Below are positions 36,770 through 49,679 of a DNA stretch of 64,000 nucleotides, piece by piece. Numbering within the stretch: the first letter of the stretch is position 1; the number at the start of each line of letters is the position of its first letter. The notes beneath the pieces were generated by a model, which was not told the origin of the DNA, ran no database searches, and saw only the letters and a program-made list of their open reading frames with translations. The position numbers and the translations under genes are program-made. Source of the stretch: Nepenthes gracilis (taxonomy: Eukaryota > Streptophyta > Magnoliopsida > Caryophyllales > Nepenthaceae); NCBI GenBank assembly GCA_033239525.1, contig BSYO01000005.1, forward strand, positions 25,030,519-25,094,518, read 5' to 3'.

Positions 36770-37051
36770 GTGGTAAAATGTGACCTTCCAAATTTTAAGA
36801 CTTTAGCTCATGTATTGTTTGGCTTAAGGTCTATGCATTTATTTGTATTCCCTAAGTTTGCACGCTATTTGAATACATCACATAAAATTATGGATTATAC
36901 TTTAGAAGTGTCTACATCAATGGATAAGTCATTGATAATTGACATTATATACTCTAGGTCTATAGTTTGCGTGTATAAATTTGAGTTAGTAGTAGATTTA
37001 ATTTTGTTCGATATTTATGACTTTGATATAATGTTAGGCATAAATTATTAG
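36770..37051 (+). pseudogene. Old chromovirus protease domain
   Basis: An open 93-codon stretch with SMHLFVFPKFARYLNTS-type text, then DYTLEVSTSMDKSLIIDIIY, then ELVVDLILFDIYDFDIMLG. This matches the retropepsin region of plant chromoviruses. The catalytic D-S/T-G triad at the start is not visible (text reads HVLFGLRSMH), so it is inactive. Confidence 0.75.
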
Positions 37052-37244
37052 GCATGATGTAATGTCAGTGTGCATTGTTTCCACAAATGTTGTACATTTT
37101 GTTTCTGGGCTATGAACCTTTTGACTCTAAGGGAATAAATGTAAAGAGTTAATAGATGTGAATTTTGCCATGCATACGTGCTATTTAATAAAAGACAATT
37201 GTTAAGCAAACATTGGCTTTGTCACTAATGCCAAAAATCATAAT

Positions 37245-38000
37245 GTGTCGACTAATGAAATTTTAATAGTAAGAAAATTTGATGGCATGTTTTCGGAAGA
37301 TTTTTTAGGATTGTCACCAAAATGGGAGATTGAGCTTGAAATTAAGTTGATGCTGCCATCTACGATAATTTTTAAGGCTTTGTTTAGGTTAATTCCTTTG
37401 AATTTAGAAGTGTTAAAAAAAGCAATTGCAAGAGTTAATGAAAAAAGATTTTATTCAACCGAGTGTACCTCATTGAGGTACATTAATTTTATTTGTGAAG
37501 AAGAAGGATAATTTTGTGAGACTATGTATAAATTATTGAGAGTTAAATAAGATAACAATTAAGAACAAATATCCTGGGTCAAGTATTGATGATCTCTTTA
37601 ATTAATTATAAGGAGCCTAAATTTTCACGAAGATTGATGCTTAATTGGAATATTATCGAATGAGAATTAAGAAGAAAAATATTACAAAAATAACTTTTTA
37701 AATGAGGTATGACCATTATGATTTCTGAATAATACCATTTGAATTAATAAATGCTCATGCAGTATTTATGTACTTTATAAATTAGATATTTTAACCTCAT
37801 CTAAATTAATTTGTTATTATCTTTATTAATGATATTTTGATATATTTGAAAACATATGAAGTACATGAAGTCCATTTAACAATTGCTCTAGAAATATTAA
37901 GAAAAGACAATTGTATGCCAAGTTAAAAGAAGTCTACATTTTGACTTAAAAAAATAGTTTTTCTAGATTATGTAATATCAAAAGAAATTGTGTTATTGGA
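37245..38000 (+). pseudogene. Old chromovirus reverse transcriptase
   Basis: It starts with IVRKFDGMFSEDFLGLSP and IELEIKLMLPS, then continues in other frames with LCINYRELNKI-like, FTKIDA and YYRMRIK-like pieces. The text carries many stops. Typical RT of Ty3/gypsy; order and spacing are normal. Confidence 0.75.
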
Positions 38001-38650
38001 TACAAAAAAGATTAAAGCAGCCATGAGTTAGAGTTGACCAACAACGTAACAGAAATAAGAAATATTGTTGGATTGGCCGAGTATTATAAGTGGTTTGTTG
38101 AGACCTTTCGAGGGTTATGGTATTGTTGATATGCTTCATGCAAAAGAAGATAGCACTCACTTGGGATGTTGAATGCCGGCAAAAAAAAAAAAAAAGCAAA
38201 ACAAAACAAAATTCAAGAATTAAATAATTTTTCATACTTTTCCCCTTTTTTAGCATTTCCAAAGAGATTGAGAAAGCACGTGGTTTATTGTGATGTGTTT
38301 GAGAGAGAATTGTGATGTATATTGATACAACATATAAGAGTGATTGCCTAATGATTGAGGCAATTCAAAACTTATGAGAAAAAGTATCCCACCCATAATT
38401 TAGAAGTAGTAGCTATCGTCTTTACCTTAAAAATCTAGAGATCTTATATGTATGGAAAGAATTTCATAGTGTACTTGAACCAAAATAGTTTGAAATATTT
38501 TTTCTTTCAAAATGAATCAAACATTAGGAAGGAATGCTTGATGAAACTATTAAAAGATTATAATTATGAGATCCAATATTAATTAAAAAAGACTAAAGTA
38601 GTGGTAGATGCTTTGAGCCAAAAATCAGCCAATGTAATGACCCATTTAAT
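38001..38650 (+). pseudogene. Old chromovirus RNase H region
   Basis: TEIRNIVGLAEYYKWFVETF marks the RT/RNase H connection. YPTHNLEVVAIVFTLKI, YGKNFIVYLNQNSLKYFF, LLKDYNYEIQY and VVVDALSQKSAN follow, the standard chromovirus RNase H text with stops between. Confidence 0.75.
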
Positions 38651-38889
38651 AATCAAAGAGATTTAGATGTTGATGGCATGAAAGAGTATATCATTAGATT
38701 GCACACTCAAGGTATTATGATTTTATCACATTTTTAGATGTAATTAAAGATTTTCAAAATGATTAAGAGAATGTAAGTGGACGATCTATTTTTAGGGAAT
38801 ATAATTGAGGATTTAGTTGAAAAATCAGGAGTGTATTTTAATTTTTAAGTTGACAGAGTTTTAAGATTTCAAAATTACATTTACATGCT

Positions 38890-39830
38890 AAACTTTGAAG
38901 AACTGAAGGATGAAATCCTTGATGAAGTACATCTATCCAAGTATATGATGCATTTGAAAATAATACAATATATTAAAATTTATGAAAATTTTTTTGTGGA
39001 GAAATATAAAAAGAAAAATTATAACTTTTGTGAAAGATAAATTATACATCAATAAGTAAAAGTTGAAAATATGAAGCCGCTGGATCTTTTGTAACTTATA
39101 TAGGTTTCTGTTTGAAATGGAAGCACATGTTGATAGATTTTGTAATGGGTTTATTAAGGAGGACAAGAAAACATGATGTAATGTGGGCTGTTGTGGATTT
39201 GGTTGACCAAATCGGCTCATTTTATTATTGTAAAAATTATATTTCAAGAAATTTCTTAGCAAGCTTGTATATCAATGAAGTGTTTAGACTTTATGGTGGT
39301 CCAACTTCCATTATATCAAATCGAGATTTAAAATTTGTGTTCAAGTTTTCAGAGAATATATACTGGGAATTGTGCTCCAAATAAAAATTTAGTGTTTCAT
39401 CCATAAACATAAGGATAATATAAGTCAACAATTTAAATTTTGGAGAACATGTTGGGGGTATAAATTTTCAAGATGAAAGAAAATTGGGTAGACTGCTTAT
39501 CGCTGAATGAGTTCATTTTTAATAATAATTATTAAATAAATATCGATATGATATCGTTTTAAACATTCCATGGAATAAAATATCATTCCCCAATTAATTG
39601 AGATGAGATAGGAAAAGTCTACGTTTTTGGATTACAGTTGATTCAAGAAATATCAAAAAATGTTCAATTGATTCAAGATCAGCTTGAAGTTTCTTAAAGA
39701 TAACAATAGAGTTATATCGACCATAAGAGATTTGTATTAAATTTTGAAGTCTCCAATCTTACATTATTAGAGTGTCTTCATCTAAAAGAGTCTTAAGGCT
39801 TGCATTTAATGGGAAGTCGAAGTTGAGAAT
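38890..39830 (+). pseudogene. Old chromovirus integrase
   Basis: MLIDFVMGLLRRTRKHDVMW (39118 on) is the catalytic core, followed by LYINEVFRLYGGPTSIIS, FHP and ILENMLG, then WVDCLSLNEFIF, SPINWDE-like and LNFEVSN text. The DDE core is partly lost (NRDLKFVF in place of DRDPRFTS). Confidence 0.75.
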
Positions 39831-39879
39831 GTTTGTCCCAAATCTTAAAAAGAATCGGAAGAATGGTTTATAGACTTAC

Positions 39880-40205
39880 TTTACTTTTAAACTTTGCAGG
39901 CTTTCATAATATTTTTCAGGTGTCGATACTTTAGAAATATGTCAATGACTCTTCTCATATAATTGACCATGAATCGTTACGAATTAGAGCAAACTTAACG
40001 TGCATTGGATTGAGAAACTAGTACAAATCCTTGGTCAATAAGATCAATTGTTTTGCACAAATGTGATTCCTTTGGTTAAGATAATTACTGTAAAATCATT
40101 CATTTGTAAAATTTACATTGTGGCCAAATTGAAAAGATATGAGAATTACCCACATTAGTTCATTTGTTAAGATATGTAAATTTTGAGAATAGAATTTTAT
40201 AAGTG
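39880..40205 (+). pseudogene. Old chromovirus chromodomain
   Basis: GVDTLEIC, then ILGQ, NVIPLVKII, YPHLVHL and NFENRIL. This follows the canonical chromovirus C-terminus (ILDRKE, NKVIPLVKVLW, EEATWE, YPHLF, NFEDEIL), with stops. Chromodomains guide integration to chromatin marks. Confidence 0.7.
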
Positions 40206-40215
40206 TGAAAAAAAA

Positions 40216-41269
40216 TGTAACACTCTAATGTGAAATATAATTTATAATGTCAGGAAATAATATACTTACATGAATTTTTAAGGAAAAAGTTTTGGTTCAA
40301 TTAAGAAAAGTAGGTTTGGAGTGGCTTGTGAGGGCACTTAATGTGTGCAAGAGTCATACATAAGCGTGTTTGTGGTAATATCACTATAGTTGATGTGTAC
40401 ATAAAACATACCCGTATGCATTGTTATATTATAATTGTGCTTGTTATACGTCTAATGGGAGCATGCACGCCCACTAATTTTATCCTTTTCACCAAATGGG
40501 GACACCAATTGGCTCTCATATTAGTATGCTTTATATAGACATTTAACTAATTTTTTGTTTATTTGCATTTTTAATATGTTACTACATATTAAAAAAATAA
40601 AAAAAGTCATATGTTTGCTCTCTCATGGGTGATAATAGTGTGTAAGACCACGTTAATAGAAAATAATATATAGACAATTCTCTCCACATGTTTTAAAAGG
40701 TAGAGTAAGATCCAAATTTACGGGAAAAAATATTTAAATCGACCTTCATGCGCTCAACTCTTGTTAGTAAGATTTATTACTGACTTTTAATTGATTATTT
40801 TATCATTAATATTTAAGGTGACTCTTATTCATTATTATCGTCTCATTATGTATTTGTTTAGCTTATAACTTACCTTACATTGTTAACCATCTTTTAAATT
40901 GGTGAGCTTCGAACACATAATAACTTAGATTGATGGATGCTTATTTATGAAGGACCATGCAAAGATGGATGAAAATTATGCATTTTGATATTGTGTTGAG
41001 AATAACAATTCAAATGTTTTAAGTGTAATCTGACATGTGTAAGTTTTACTACCGTGGCCAATGGACTTACATCATTTCGGTATTCTTATATCATTTATTT
41101 TATATCATTGAATAGGTTTAGAACGCCAGTAATCAAACAAAATAAATTCAATCATATCTTGGGATAAAAATTTACTATTATGAGTTACTAATAAATTTTT
41201 ATACGGTGTTAGCAGCTTGAAATTTTTGAATTAATTTTTTTATTTGTGTTGGTAATTCGGGTCATGACA
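40216..41269 (+). repeat. 3' LTR of the old chromovirus (copy A)
   Basis: About 1054 bp from TGTAACACTC to GGTCATGACA, directly after ttttataagtgtgaaaaaaaa, the decayed pol end and polypurine tract. A diverged, shorter copy lies at 44439-45292. Confidence 0.7.
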
Positions 41270-42781
41270 ACAATACTCATTAAATTTTATTTAGAAATAT
41301 AAATATAGTTTTTAAACATATTTTAAATATTGAGATATTCAAATACTTATATTATAAAAAAGTAAACTAAAGATATTCATTCAGAAATTTTTTTTAATAA
41401 TTTATAAATTAAACTTGGACTGATATATCATTAATTGAATGTCCCAAAATACCCCACGGGGCTTCTTAACACCTCGATGAAGAAGCACCCATGTAAATGT
41501 TTACGTATGATCCGAATTAATTTTGCATAATTAACATATTTGAAGATTGGATTTAAAAAGTTCACGATATGGTTTAATGTGAATTTAGATTTAATTTAGG
41601 CTACCCTCTATATATATTATGGTATTTTTACATTAGGGGTTGGTAAGATTTTTAAAATTTAATTATAATTATCTTTTCTTGTAACTCTAATTTAGAAATA
41701 ATTAAACATCTCTCTTTTACTTATAATTTTTTCATTTAAGGATTTTATACATAAATTTAATAGTAATCATATAATTAGTTATTATTTTTTAGTTATTAAT
41801 CCTCAAAATTCGTAACACTTTTTTAATTTTTTTAGAAGACTAAAATGTATGGAAGCAAGTTTTAAGGAAAAAACAAAGCGAGGTACAAGTTATGTAAATG
41901 GTACGGTTGCCATGTGGTCCGAGTCAAAAGTAGTGTCTCTAGTTTCTCGTATTGTCCTTGTCTGCTTTGATCAAATGCATTTGATTCTTTACATGAGGTT
42001 CACAAGTCATAAATTTATAAAAAAAATAAATCAATCTAATAATTAAATTTAGAATAAAACTCGACCAAATTATCAAATATTTGAATGAATGGACTGCCGG
42101 TAATATAAATGATTAAGATATCGAATGACCGATCAGTTAATAAATTCAAATGGTCAAATTAAGTATACAATTAATATGACAAACAGATAAAAACTATATT
42201 TAAAATTTATGTAACAATTGAATCATTTAGTTTTTAATCAGCGTAACTTTTTAATTAATGTACAATCATGCATCTGTAGGAAATGTACGCTAATTGATAA
42301 TAAGGTTATAAATACGTCTATTTTACTTAAATAAAAGAATCGAATCTGAACCACTCGTAAAAATAGTAAATAAAGAGATCTGATCATCTATACACTTATA
42401 AATTTTAAAGATTACTTAGCCAAACCATCTATTTTTTACTATCTGTCTAATCTTCAACATCTTATTAATTTTTATCTTCTTAAAAGGAATTCTAATTTAA
42501 ACGTTAAAAAATATCTTTAGAAATGAGTCTTGTATCATTTAATTGCTTATTAATTGTTATAGTGTCTAGACTTTAAATTTAAAAATTTAAAGGATTAACC
42601 CAATTTCATTTGAACGATCATTCAGATTTGAGATACGTATCAAAATATATGCATAGTATTTTTTAAATGTTCGGAAAAATTTTAAAATTTTAATTATAAT
42701 TATTTTTTTATAACCTTAATTTTTACAATAATAAATATCTTCTCCATTATTTATAGTATTTTTTAATTTTCTTTACTTATG

Positions 42782-43192
42782 TTTGATACTTTATTATATA
42801 AATATTTATTATTTTACTGATAATCGTTTAAATTCCTCACACGTGGTTATCAAACCAAAAAATAAAAAAAAGTACTAGTTACATAATTATCACGTTTGTC
42901 TCGTGATAATTACGTACCATTCGTGATTACATAATTATTGTGAATAACTATTTAAATATAAAATATATATTAATATATATATATATATATATGATATTTT
43001 TTAAACATTCGGTAAAATTTATTTTTGATACTTTGTGACATAAATATTTATCATTTTACTGTTAATCGTTTAAATTCCTCACACGTAGTTATCAAACCAA
43101 AAAATAAAAACAATATTGACTATGTAATTATCATGTTTATCTCCTAATAGTTACGTATCATTCGTGGTTACATAATTATCACATTTGTCTCG
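42782..43192. repeat. ~242-bp direct repeat
   Basis: The block starting at 42782 returns at 43024: tcacacgtggttatcaaacc / tcacacgtagttatcaaacc and attcgtgattacataattat / attcgtggttacataattat. An (AT)n run (about 42970-42992) lies between the copies. Confidence 0.75.
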
Positions 43193-43380
43193 TGGTCCAC
43201 CAAGTACATATGTCATTGTACAAACTTTTGTTTTTTGTTTTTTTTAAAATCATGCTATGTGAGTGGTACGAAAAAAACATACACCAAGTAATTTTTATCC
43301 GAAAATAAAAGAAAATAACATTAAAAAAAATAAAAAACATATATCTGTCGTTCGATCATCATGACAGAGATGAAACTGAA

Positions 43381-43690
43381 ATAATTCGAACCCAAATTAT
43401 CAAAGCAGGTCTGACTTAATCTCCACGTTTTTTTTATGCTTTTAAATTATTGGATTTTTGGAGCGATTCGTGATGATATTGGCCATTATTCATTGCAAAG
43501 TTGTTTAGGATATCTAAAATTTTAACAGTATAGAATAATTTAAACACAAATTATTAAAATGAACATGACCTAATTTTTAGGTTCTTTTATACCTTTAAAT
43601 TATTAGATTTTGGAGGGATTTGCCATAACGTCGGCCATTATTCATTGTAAAGTTGATTGGGTTACCTAATACTTTAACAACATAATATTT
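43381..43690. repeat. ~154-bp tandem duplication
   Basis: Two diverged units share ataattcgaacccaaattat / ataatttaaacacaaattat and ggccattattcattgcaaag / ggccattattcattgtaaag. The rest of 42396-44060 is AT-rich with no gene. Confidence 0.65.
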
Positions 43691-44060
43691 TTTTCCTTAT
43701 ATATTAATTTCTTATACAAAATTCTATATTGATTGGTGTGGGCAAACATTTTTTTTTACTGTATTAAAAAAAGTCATAGAGCTTTAGCACGTTTGATGTC
43801 CAGCTATGCCTAGACACTACATCAGAATTAACCAGATAATATATATATATATATATATACGTATACATAAAACTATGGTCACAATTTAATTCCTTTATCA
43901 TTTGTCTTTCAACCAAACGAGAACCCAAAGAGGAATTAGAAGAGTGGCTTAAAGGAGCTTTTAAGCCACTAAATTACCTTTCATTTGCAATTTAGTACAG
44001 ATTGTTGTAGTTTTTACACATGGGCACAGATAGATAGGAAATATTAGAAAGAATCAGAGA

Positions 44061-46425
44061 ATGGTTGTTCCAAATCTTAGAATGAATTAGAGAAATAGTT
44101 TAGAGACTTACTTTACCTCTAAACTTGACAGACTTTTTAAATATTTTTTAGGTGTTCATACTTTAGAAATATGCAATGGCTCTTGTGATATAATTGACCA
44201 CAAATCCTTAAGAATTAGTGAATTTTTAATGTGCATTGGGAAACTAAATCCTTGGGCAATAAGATCAATTGTTTTGCCCAAATATGATGCTTTTGATTAA
44301 GATATTATATTGAAATTATTGGTTTGAAGAAGCTATGCTGTGGCAAGAAGGAAAAATATGAGAAAATTATTCATATTAGTTTATTTGTTAAGGTACATAA
44401 ATTTTGAGGATAAAATTTTATATATGTAAAAAAAAATATGACACCTGAATGTGAAATATAATTTATAACGTTGAAAAAAAATATGGGTAAATAAATTTTT
44501 TAGGAAAAAGGTTTGGTTTGATTGAGGAAAAATAGGTCTAGAGTGGCTTGTGAGGGGACCTATTAGGTACAAGAGCCATATGTAAGCATATTTGAAATAA
44601 AAAAGTCATATGATAGCCCTCTCATAGTCGATAATAGCATCTAAGACTTTGTTAGTAGAGAATAATATATAAACAGTTCTCTCCACAAGTTTTAAATGGT
44701 AGAGAAAGATCCAAATTTACAAGAAAAAAATATATAAATTGATTTTCATGCGTTCAACCCTTGTTAATTATTGGCTTTTGATTAATTATTTTCTCATTGA
44801 ATATTCAAGATGACTCTTATTCATCATTACTGCCTCATTATGTGCTTGCTTAACTTATAACTTACCTTGCATTGTCAACCATTTTTTAAATTTATAAGTT
44901 TAGACCATAGAATATCTTAGATCGATGGATACTCATTTACGAAGGACAATGTGAAGTTGAATGAAAAATATGTATTTTGATATTGTGTTGAGAATAACAA
45001 TTCAAATGTTTTAAGTATAACCCGACATGTGCAAGTTTTATCAGCGTGGCCAATGGACATACATCGTTTCGGTATTCTTGTATCATTTATTTTGGTGGCT
45101 CTGATTTTGTTGCCTTTATTTTGTATCATTGAATATGTTCAAAAGGTCGATAATCAAATAAAATAAATTCAATCATATATTGGGATAAAAATTTGCTATT
45201 ATGAGTTGCTAATAAATTTTTATGCAGGGTTGGCGGTTTGAAAAGTTTGAATTTAATCTTTTTCATTAGCATTGGTAATTCTGGTCATGACAATCGATAT
45301 ATTATAAAAAATATTATAAATTAAATATTATTAAAATATCTAAATACTTATATTATAAAAAATCAAACTAAAGGTATTCATTCTAATATTTTTCCTAATA
45401 ATTTATAAATTAAATTTCAATCGATATATTATCAATTGAATGGCCCAAAATACGCCACGGGCCTTCTTCACACCACGACGAAGAAGCACCCATGTTACTT
45501 CTTTTCCACTATTGTGCCCAACAATATGTAAATGTTTAGGTATAATCCGAATTAATTTTGCTTAATTAGCATATTTGAAAATTAAATTTAAAAAGTTAGC
45601 AATATGGTTTAATGTGAGTTTTAAATAGAGGTTAGCCTCCTGTAGTATAGATTTATTTTTATGTATGCCTATATATATACTAGGGATTGGTAAGATTTTT
45701 AAAATCTAATTATAATTGTCTTCTCTTGTAACACTAATATTGAAATAATTAAACATCTCTCTTTTTACTTATAATTTTTTTCATTTAAAAGTTTTTATAT
45801 GTAAATTTGATAGTAATTATATAATTAGTTATTATTTTTGGTTATTAATCCTCAAAATTTCTAACACGTTTTTATTTTTTCAGAGGACTAAAGTGGACGG
45901 AAGCAAGTCTGAAAAAAAAAAAAAAAAAACAAAGAAAGAAAGGTACATGTTAGGTAAATGTCACGATTGCAATATGGCTTTAGTCGAAAGTAGTGTTTCC
46001 AGTTTCTCGTATTGTCCTTGTCTGCTTTGAGGCTCATAAATCATAAATTTATATACATCAACTGAATTATTTGGTTAAGAATAAAAAAAAATCTAATTGA
46101 ATTATTAATATTTAAATGATTTGACTGTTTATAATATAAAAGATTGAGATATAACATAACTGATCAATTAATAAATCCGAACAGTCAAATCAAATATACA
46201 ATTAATATACCTAACAAATAAATATTAGATTTATAATTTATATAACGATTAGATTATAATTTTTAATTAACTTAACCTTTTTAATTAATATACAAACATA
46301 TATTTTCAAGAAAAGTACGTTAATTGATAAAAATATTATAAATACACCTAGTTCTTTCAAACAATATGGCCGTATCCAAATCATATAGAAAAATAACAAA
46401 TAAAGAGATCTAACCCTTTATAACT
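44061..46425. repeat. Segmental duplication, copy B
   Basis: Diverged second copy of 39829-42395, in the same orientation. It includes a chromodomain remnant (VHTLEIC, LPKYDAF, NFEDKIL) and an LTR at 44439-45292. It lacks about 200 bp found in LTR A (about 40345-40595). Because homology continues past the LTR into flanking DNA, this is a duplication of the locus and not a second insertion. Confidence 0.75.
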
Positions 46426-46636
46426 TGAAAATTCTTGAAATTATAGAGCTAAAATTATAAAGACAATATATTATTTTTTATATTCAATTATCCAAAATCA
46501 TTGACAGTTGCATTCGAGATTTTGATATCACAACTTTGATTTACTTTGGCCATTCCCACCCAATTAGAGACCTCTCCCGGTGCCTCTTTCCTACAACTTC
46601 AAGACAAGTACTTTGATGGCATCTACCTCAAAAAAC

Positions 46637-47211
46637 TTTATGTTTTCTTACTAAGCAATTTAGCATGCCAAATAGTTTCATTCCTTAGAATGAAAGGTTG
46701 AGGAACATTTTTATTCATAAAGGAATGATCAAAATACTAAGAAAGGAGAAAAGTTAGAGAGGCTAAAAGATGATATCTAGAAATATATAAGAGATCTCGC
46801 TAATTATATAATTAAGTTATATCTTATGAAATATATTATTCAAGATGTTATCGATTTGTTTAGTCCAATGGATATTTACTTGTGTACCTATATAAATCCA
46901 AGTTCTTGATGACAATGTTATATGTGAAGTTTATGTTTTCTTATTTAGCAATTTAGCATGCCAAATATTTTCATTCCTTAGAATGAAAGGTTAAAGAATA
47001 TTTGTAATAAAGGAATGGTAAAAATATTAAGAAAGGGGGAAAGCTAGAGAGGGATAAAAAATGATATTTAAAAAGGTATAAGGGATCTCGCTAATTATAT
47101 AATTAAGTTATATCTTGTGATGTCATCGACTTGTTTAGTCCAATGGATATTTGGATGAAACATAAGTGTCCGTATAAATCCATATTCTCGATGACAATGT
47201 TATATGTGAAG
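46637..47211. repeat. 293-bp tandem duplication
   Basis: Units start at 46637 and 46930 (tttatgttttctta ... gcaatttagcatgcc) and end with gatgacaatgttatatgtga. They are about 85-90% alike by eye. No coding frame. Confidence 0.85.
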
Positions 47212-49140
47212 AAGAAATGTTTTGGAATTTGATTGTCGAAAGAGAAAAGCTTTAAGAAGCGCCGATCAATTCAACCAAATTTTGATACAATTGTGAGCAC
47301 TTGATGAGCTGATCAAAGATGAAGACAAAAGCTAATGTTTTTGACTTTTTTTGTCAGCCTTGTACTATCATTTTGCTATTACATTATTGTTTGTGAAGGA
47401 CATGGTCAGTCATGATAAATTTATTACTTCCATAATTATAAATGGGTCCTTTAGGGGAGTCGAGTGTTTTACTATTTTCTAGCGATCCGAGGGCATAGGA
47501 GGCTAGGGGCCCGCCACTGAATTATTAGAAAAAGTTTGTTGAATTTTAAATCGGTCTTTTATAAATTCAGTGCCTAATGAACATATTACCTTTGCATTTG
47601 CTCAATTTTGATGTAAGAATTCTCCTGAGTAACAAATTGGAGTGGCACAAGAGATGACATCTAGTGAATGCATGAGTAATAGTATTGGGCATGCCTAAGG
47701 TACACTTGAGGTGACGCATGTGTTCCAATTCCAATAGGAGCACAAAGATAGCTTTTGCCTCAGGCGTTTAAATGCCATTCATTGGCATAAAAATGTTGTG
47801 TAATATTTATGTATAAAAGAAAGAACATTTTCCATACAAGGATGCTACGCAAAAAAGAAAAAGAGGAAAAAGAGAGAAAGTTAATATTTTCAAATTTTGA
47901 TTAATGTCTAATTTGATCATATTACCAATTGGTTACTCATATTTTCAATGTATTTTTCTGATGTGCATTGTAAAGTGTTTGAGGTTATATTTAATTATTA
48001 TTTGGTAGGGTTGTAATAAAGGATTCTCGGATGAAATTATTTGTAATCGGACCCTTTTTAGTGGACTTATTTGAAATTTGTAAAGTAGTTTTTCTTAATT
48101 AAAAAAAAATTACGTTAGTTATTATCGTACAACTATTGTGTGTTTAGTTTTGTGATTTATTTATTATATTTTCACGGTATTTGATGACTGATAATTGATA
48201 AAAAATTTAAAATTTTATTTCTGCTACATTGGTTATGTGCATGTTTTTGTTTTTGGAATCTGACAAGTATAGGGTAATATCCAAACATTTATTTTGTGAA
48301 GCATGCGAGGGAACATCCGAAGAAGGTAGTCAAAGGAAATGGATGAAGGGTTAATCTTAGTGACTCAGATGCCCATATCACCTCTAACATTAGTTTCAGT
48401 TTCTTTGGGCCAGTGCGGCTCTTAACTTTGTTTTTCCCTTGCTATCTTAGCATTGAAACTTGAGGTGTGTTGGCATCCACGCCAAGTCATGTACATGCAA
48501 TCACAGTCGCTTTCTCTTGCAGCCGAAGTTTAACCAATAAGAATTTGATAGTTGGCTTTCACAATTTGTCACGACGAATAGGTCGAGGGTGATTTGATAT
48601 TTTACTGTTTTCCCCTGTTGTTGCCTCTTCAGATTTGACTGGCTCTCGAGCAACGTCAAATTTTCATCCTCATGATTCTGTCATCCGAAAAATCAGTCCG
48701 GCTACTCCTTCGAGTGGTTTCCTGGTAACATCATCCTTTTGTTTTAATTCAGAAGTGCAGGTACAATAAGCATAAATTGTTCAATTTATTCTGCTGTCAA
48801 CTTTGCAGATTGAATGGAAGCAAAAGTCTGAACTTTGATTCCAATTTTTTTTTTTTTTTTACCCAAAGTTATGATTGTATTCCATTTCTCTCATTTTATT
48901 ATAATTTTCAAGGAGGCATTGTGTAAACCTACTTGTATGATGAATTTCACAGATAATCTTTTGCCTTAGCTGTGTTTGTTGTGGAGTGGAGCTTGTGTTG
49001 CTATGGTGTTTGGGCTGATATTCAAGCATTTTTGCTGCTTTTAAGCGCATGGCTCAGCGAGGTATTTTATAGTCCAACTCGATCGAACTTAATTTGTGAA
49101 CTATTTCAACAGAGTTGGACTTTAAAATAGCTCATTGAGC
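47212..49140. other. Region without recognised gene, left of the young element
   Basis: 47470-47560 is a small GC-richer patch. 47845-48000 resembles 60572-60770 (catacaaggatgctacgcaaa / catacaaggaatgccgcac, then an AG-rich run), so it is an old dispersed repeat. 48633-48760 is exon-like: acceptor ctcttcag, open frame starting DLTGSRATSNFHPHDSVIRK, donor gcag/gtacaa, and a second acceptor ctttgcag near 48809. I cannot assign it to a family; it may be a host-gene scrap. Confidence 0.35.
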
Positions 49141-49145
49141 CATAA
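49141..49145. other. Target-site duplication, left (cataa)
   Basis: cataa immediately before the 5' LTR, identical to 53349-53353 after the 3' LTR. It proves the element boundaries. Confidence 0.9.
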
Positions 49146-49602
49146 TGTTACGAACCTTTAATTATTTTCTTTTCTCATTTTCTCCTTGGTTTGTTTGGTT
49201 TGTTGTCCTTAGAGAATCCCGTTCCTGGTTCCCCGTTTTCTGTTACAAGACCCCCGTCCCCGTCCCGTATGTAGTTGCTGTTACACGTGAATGGAGGCAA
49301 GGAAGTGGTTACAGCCCTTCCCGTCCCGTGGAAGATTTTTCCGTTTCCCGTTTTCCTAATTCCCCGTTCCCGTATATACCTTTGTTGCCACTGTTCTGAG
49401 AAAGAAAAGGAATTAACACTTAATTTTCTCTCTCTTTCTCTTGCGTCTCCCTCTCCTCTCTGTCTTCTCTCCCGATTCCCCTCTCCCTGTTTCCCACTTT
49501 TCCCTCCTTTCCCACCAAATTCTCCCGTCTCCCTCCTCTGCAGATCTCCCCTTCCGTTGCATCTTTATCATCAACGCCGGCGACAACATGGAGTTTGTAT
49601 CA
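49146..49602 (+). repeat. 5' LTR of the young element
   Basis: TGTTACGAACC to GTTTGTATCA, 457 bp, with a long C/T-rich run (49425-49560). Confidence 0.95.
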
Positions 49603-49603
49603 A

Positions 49604-49622
49604 ATGGTGCTTTCATTGAGAG
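49604..49622 (+). other. Primer-binding site of the young element (probable)
   Basis: atggtgctttcattgagag begins 1 bp after the LTR end. The tRNA it pairs with was not determined. Confidence 0.5.
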
Positions 49623-49679
49623 AAATGCAGAGGAGATCGAAGCACAAGCTCTCGAAGCGCTCGAGAGGTCTGTCGCCGC

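Larger units (their letters stand above)
36218..41269 (+). mobile_element. Old decayed chromovirus (Ty3/gypsy), right part with 3' LTR
   Basis: It continues the gag cut by the LARD array, then gives protease, RT, RNase H, integrase, chromodomain and a 3' LTR in the normal order. Stops and indels are everywhere. The chromodomain and the long AT-rich LTR place it among Del/Tekay-type chromoviruses. The 5' LTR was not found to the left of 21130, so the 5' end is lost or too diverged to see. Confidence 0.75.
39829..42395. repeat. Segmental duplication, copy A
   Basis: Contains the integrase end, chromodomain, 3' LTR and about 1.1 kb beyond the LTR. It aligns collinearly with 44061-46425: the words aacatctctctttt, gaagaagcacccatg and ttctcgtattgtccttgtctgctttga occur in the same order in both. 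Confidence 0.75.

Noticed and set aside
46637..47211. Two-copy repeat considered as a CRISPR-like or satellite array
   Set aside because: Only two units of 293 bp with no spacer structure: a simple tandem duplication.
48633..48760. Exon-like open segment with splice-like borders
   Set aside because: No recognisable protein family and no further exons; not strong enough to call as a gene.
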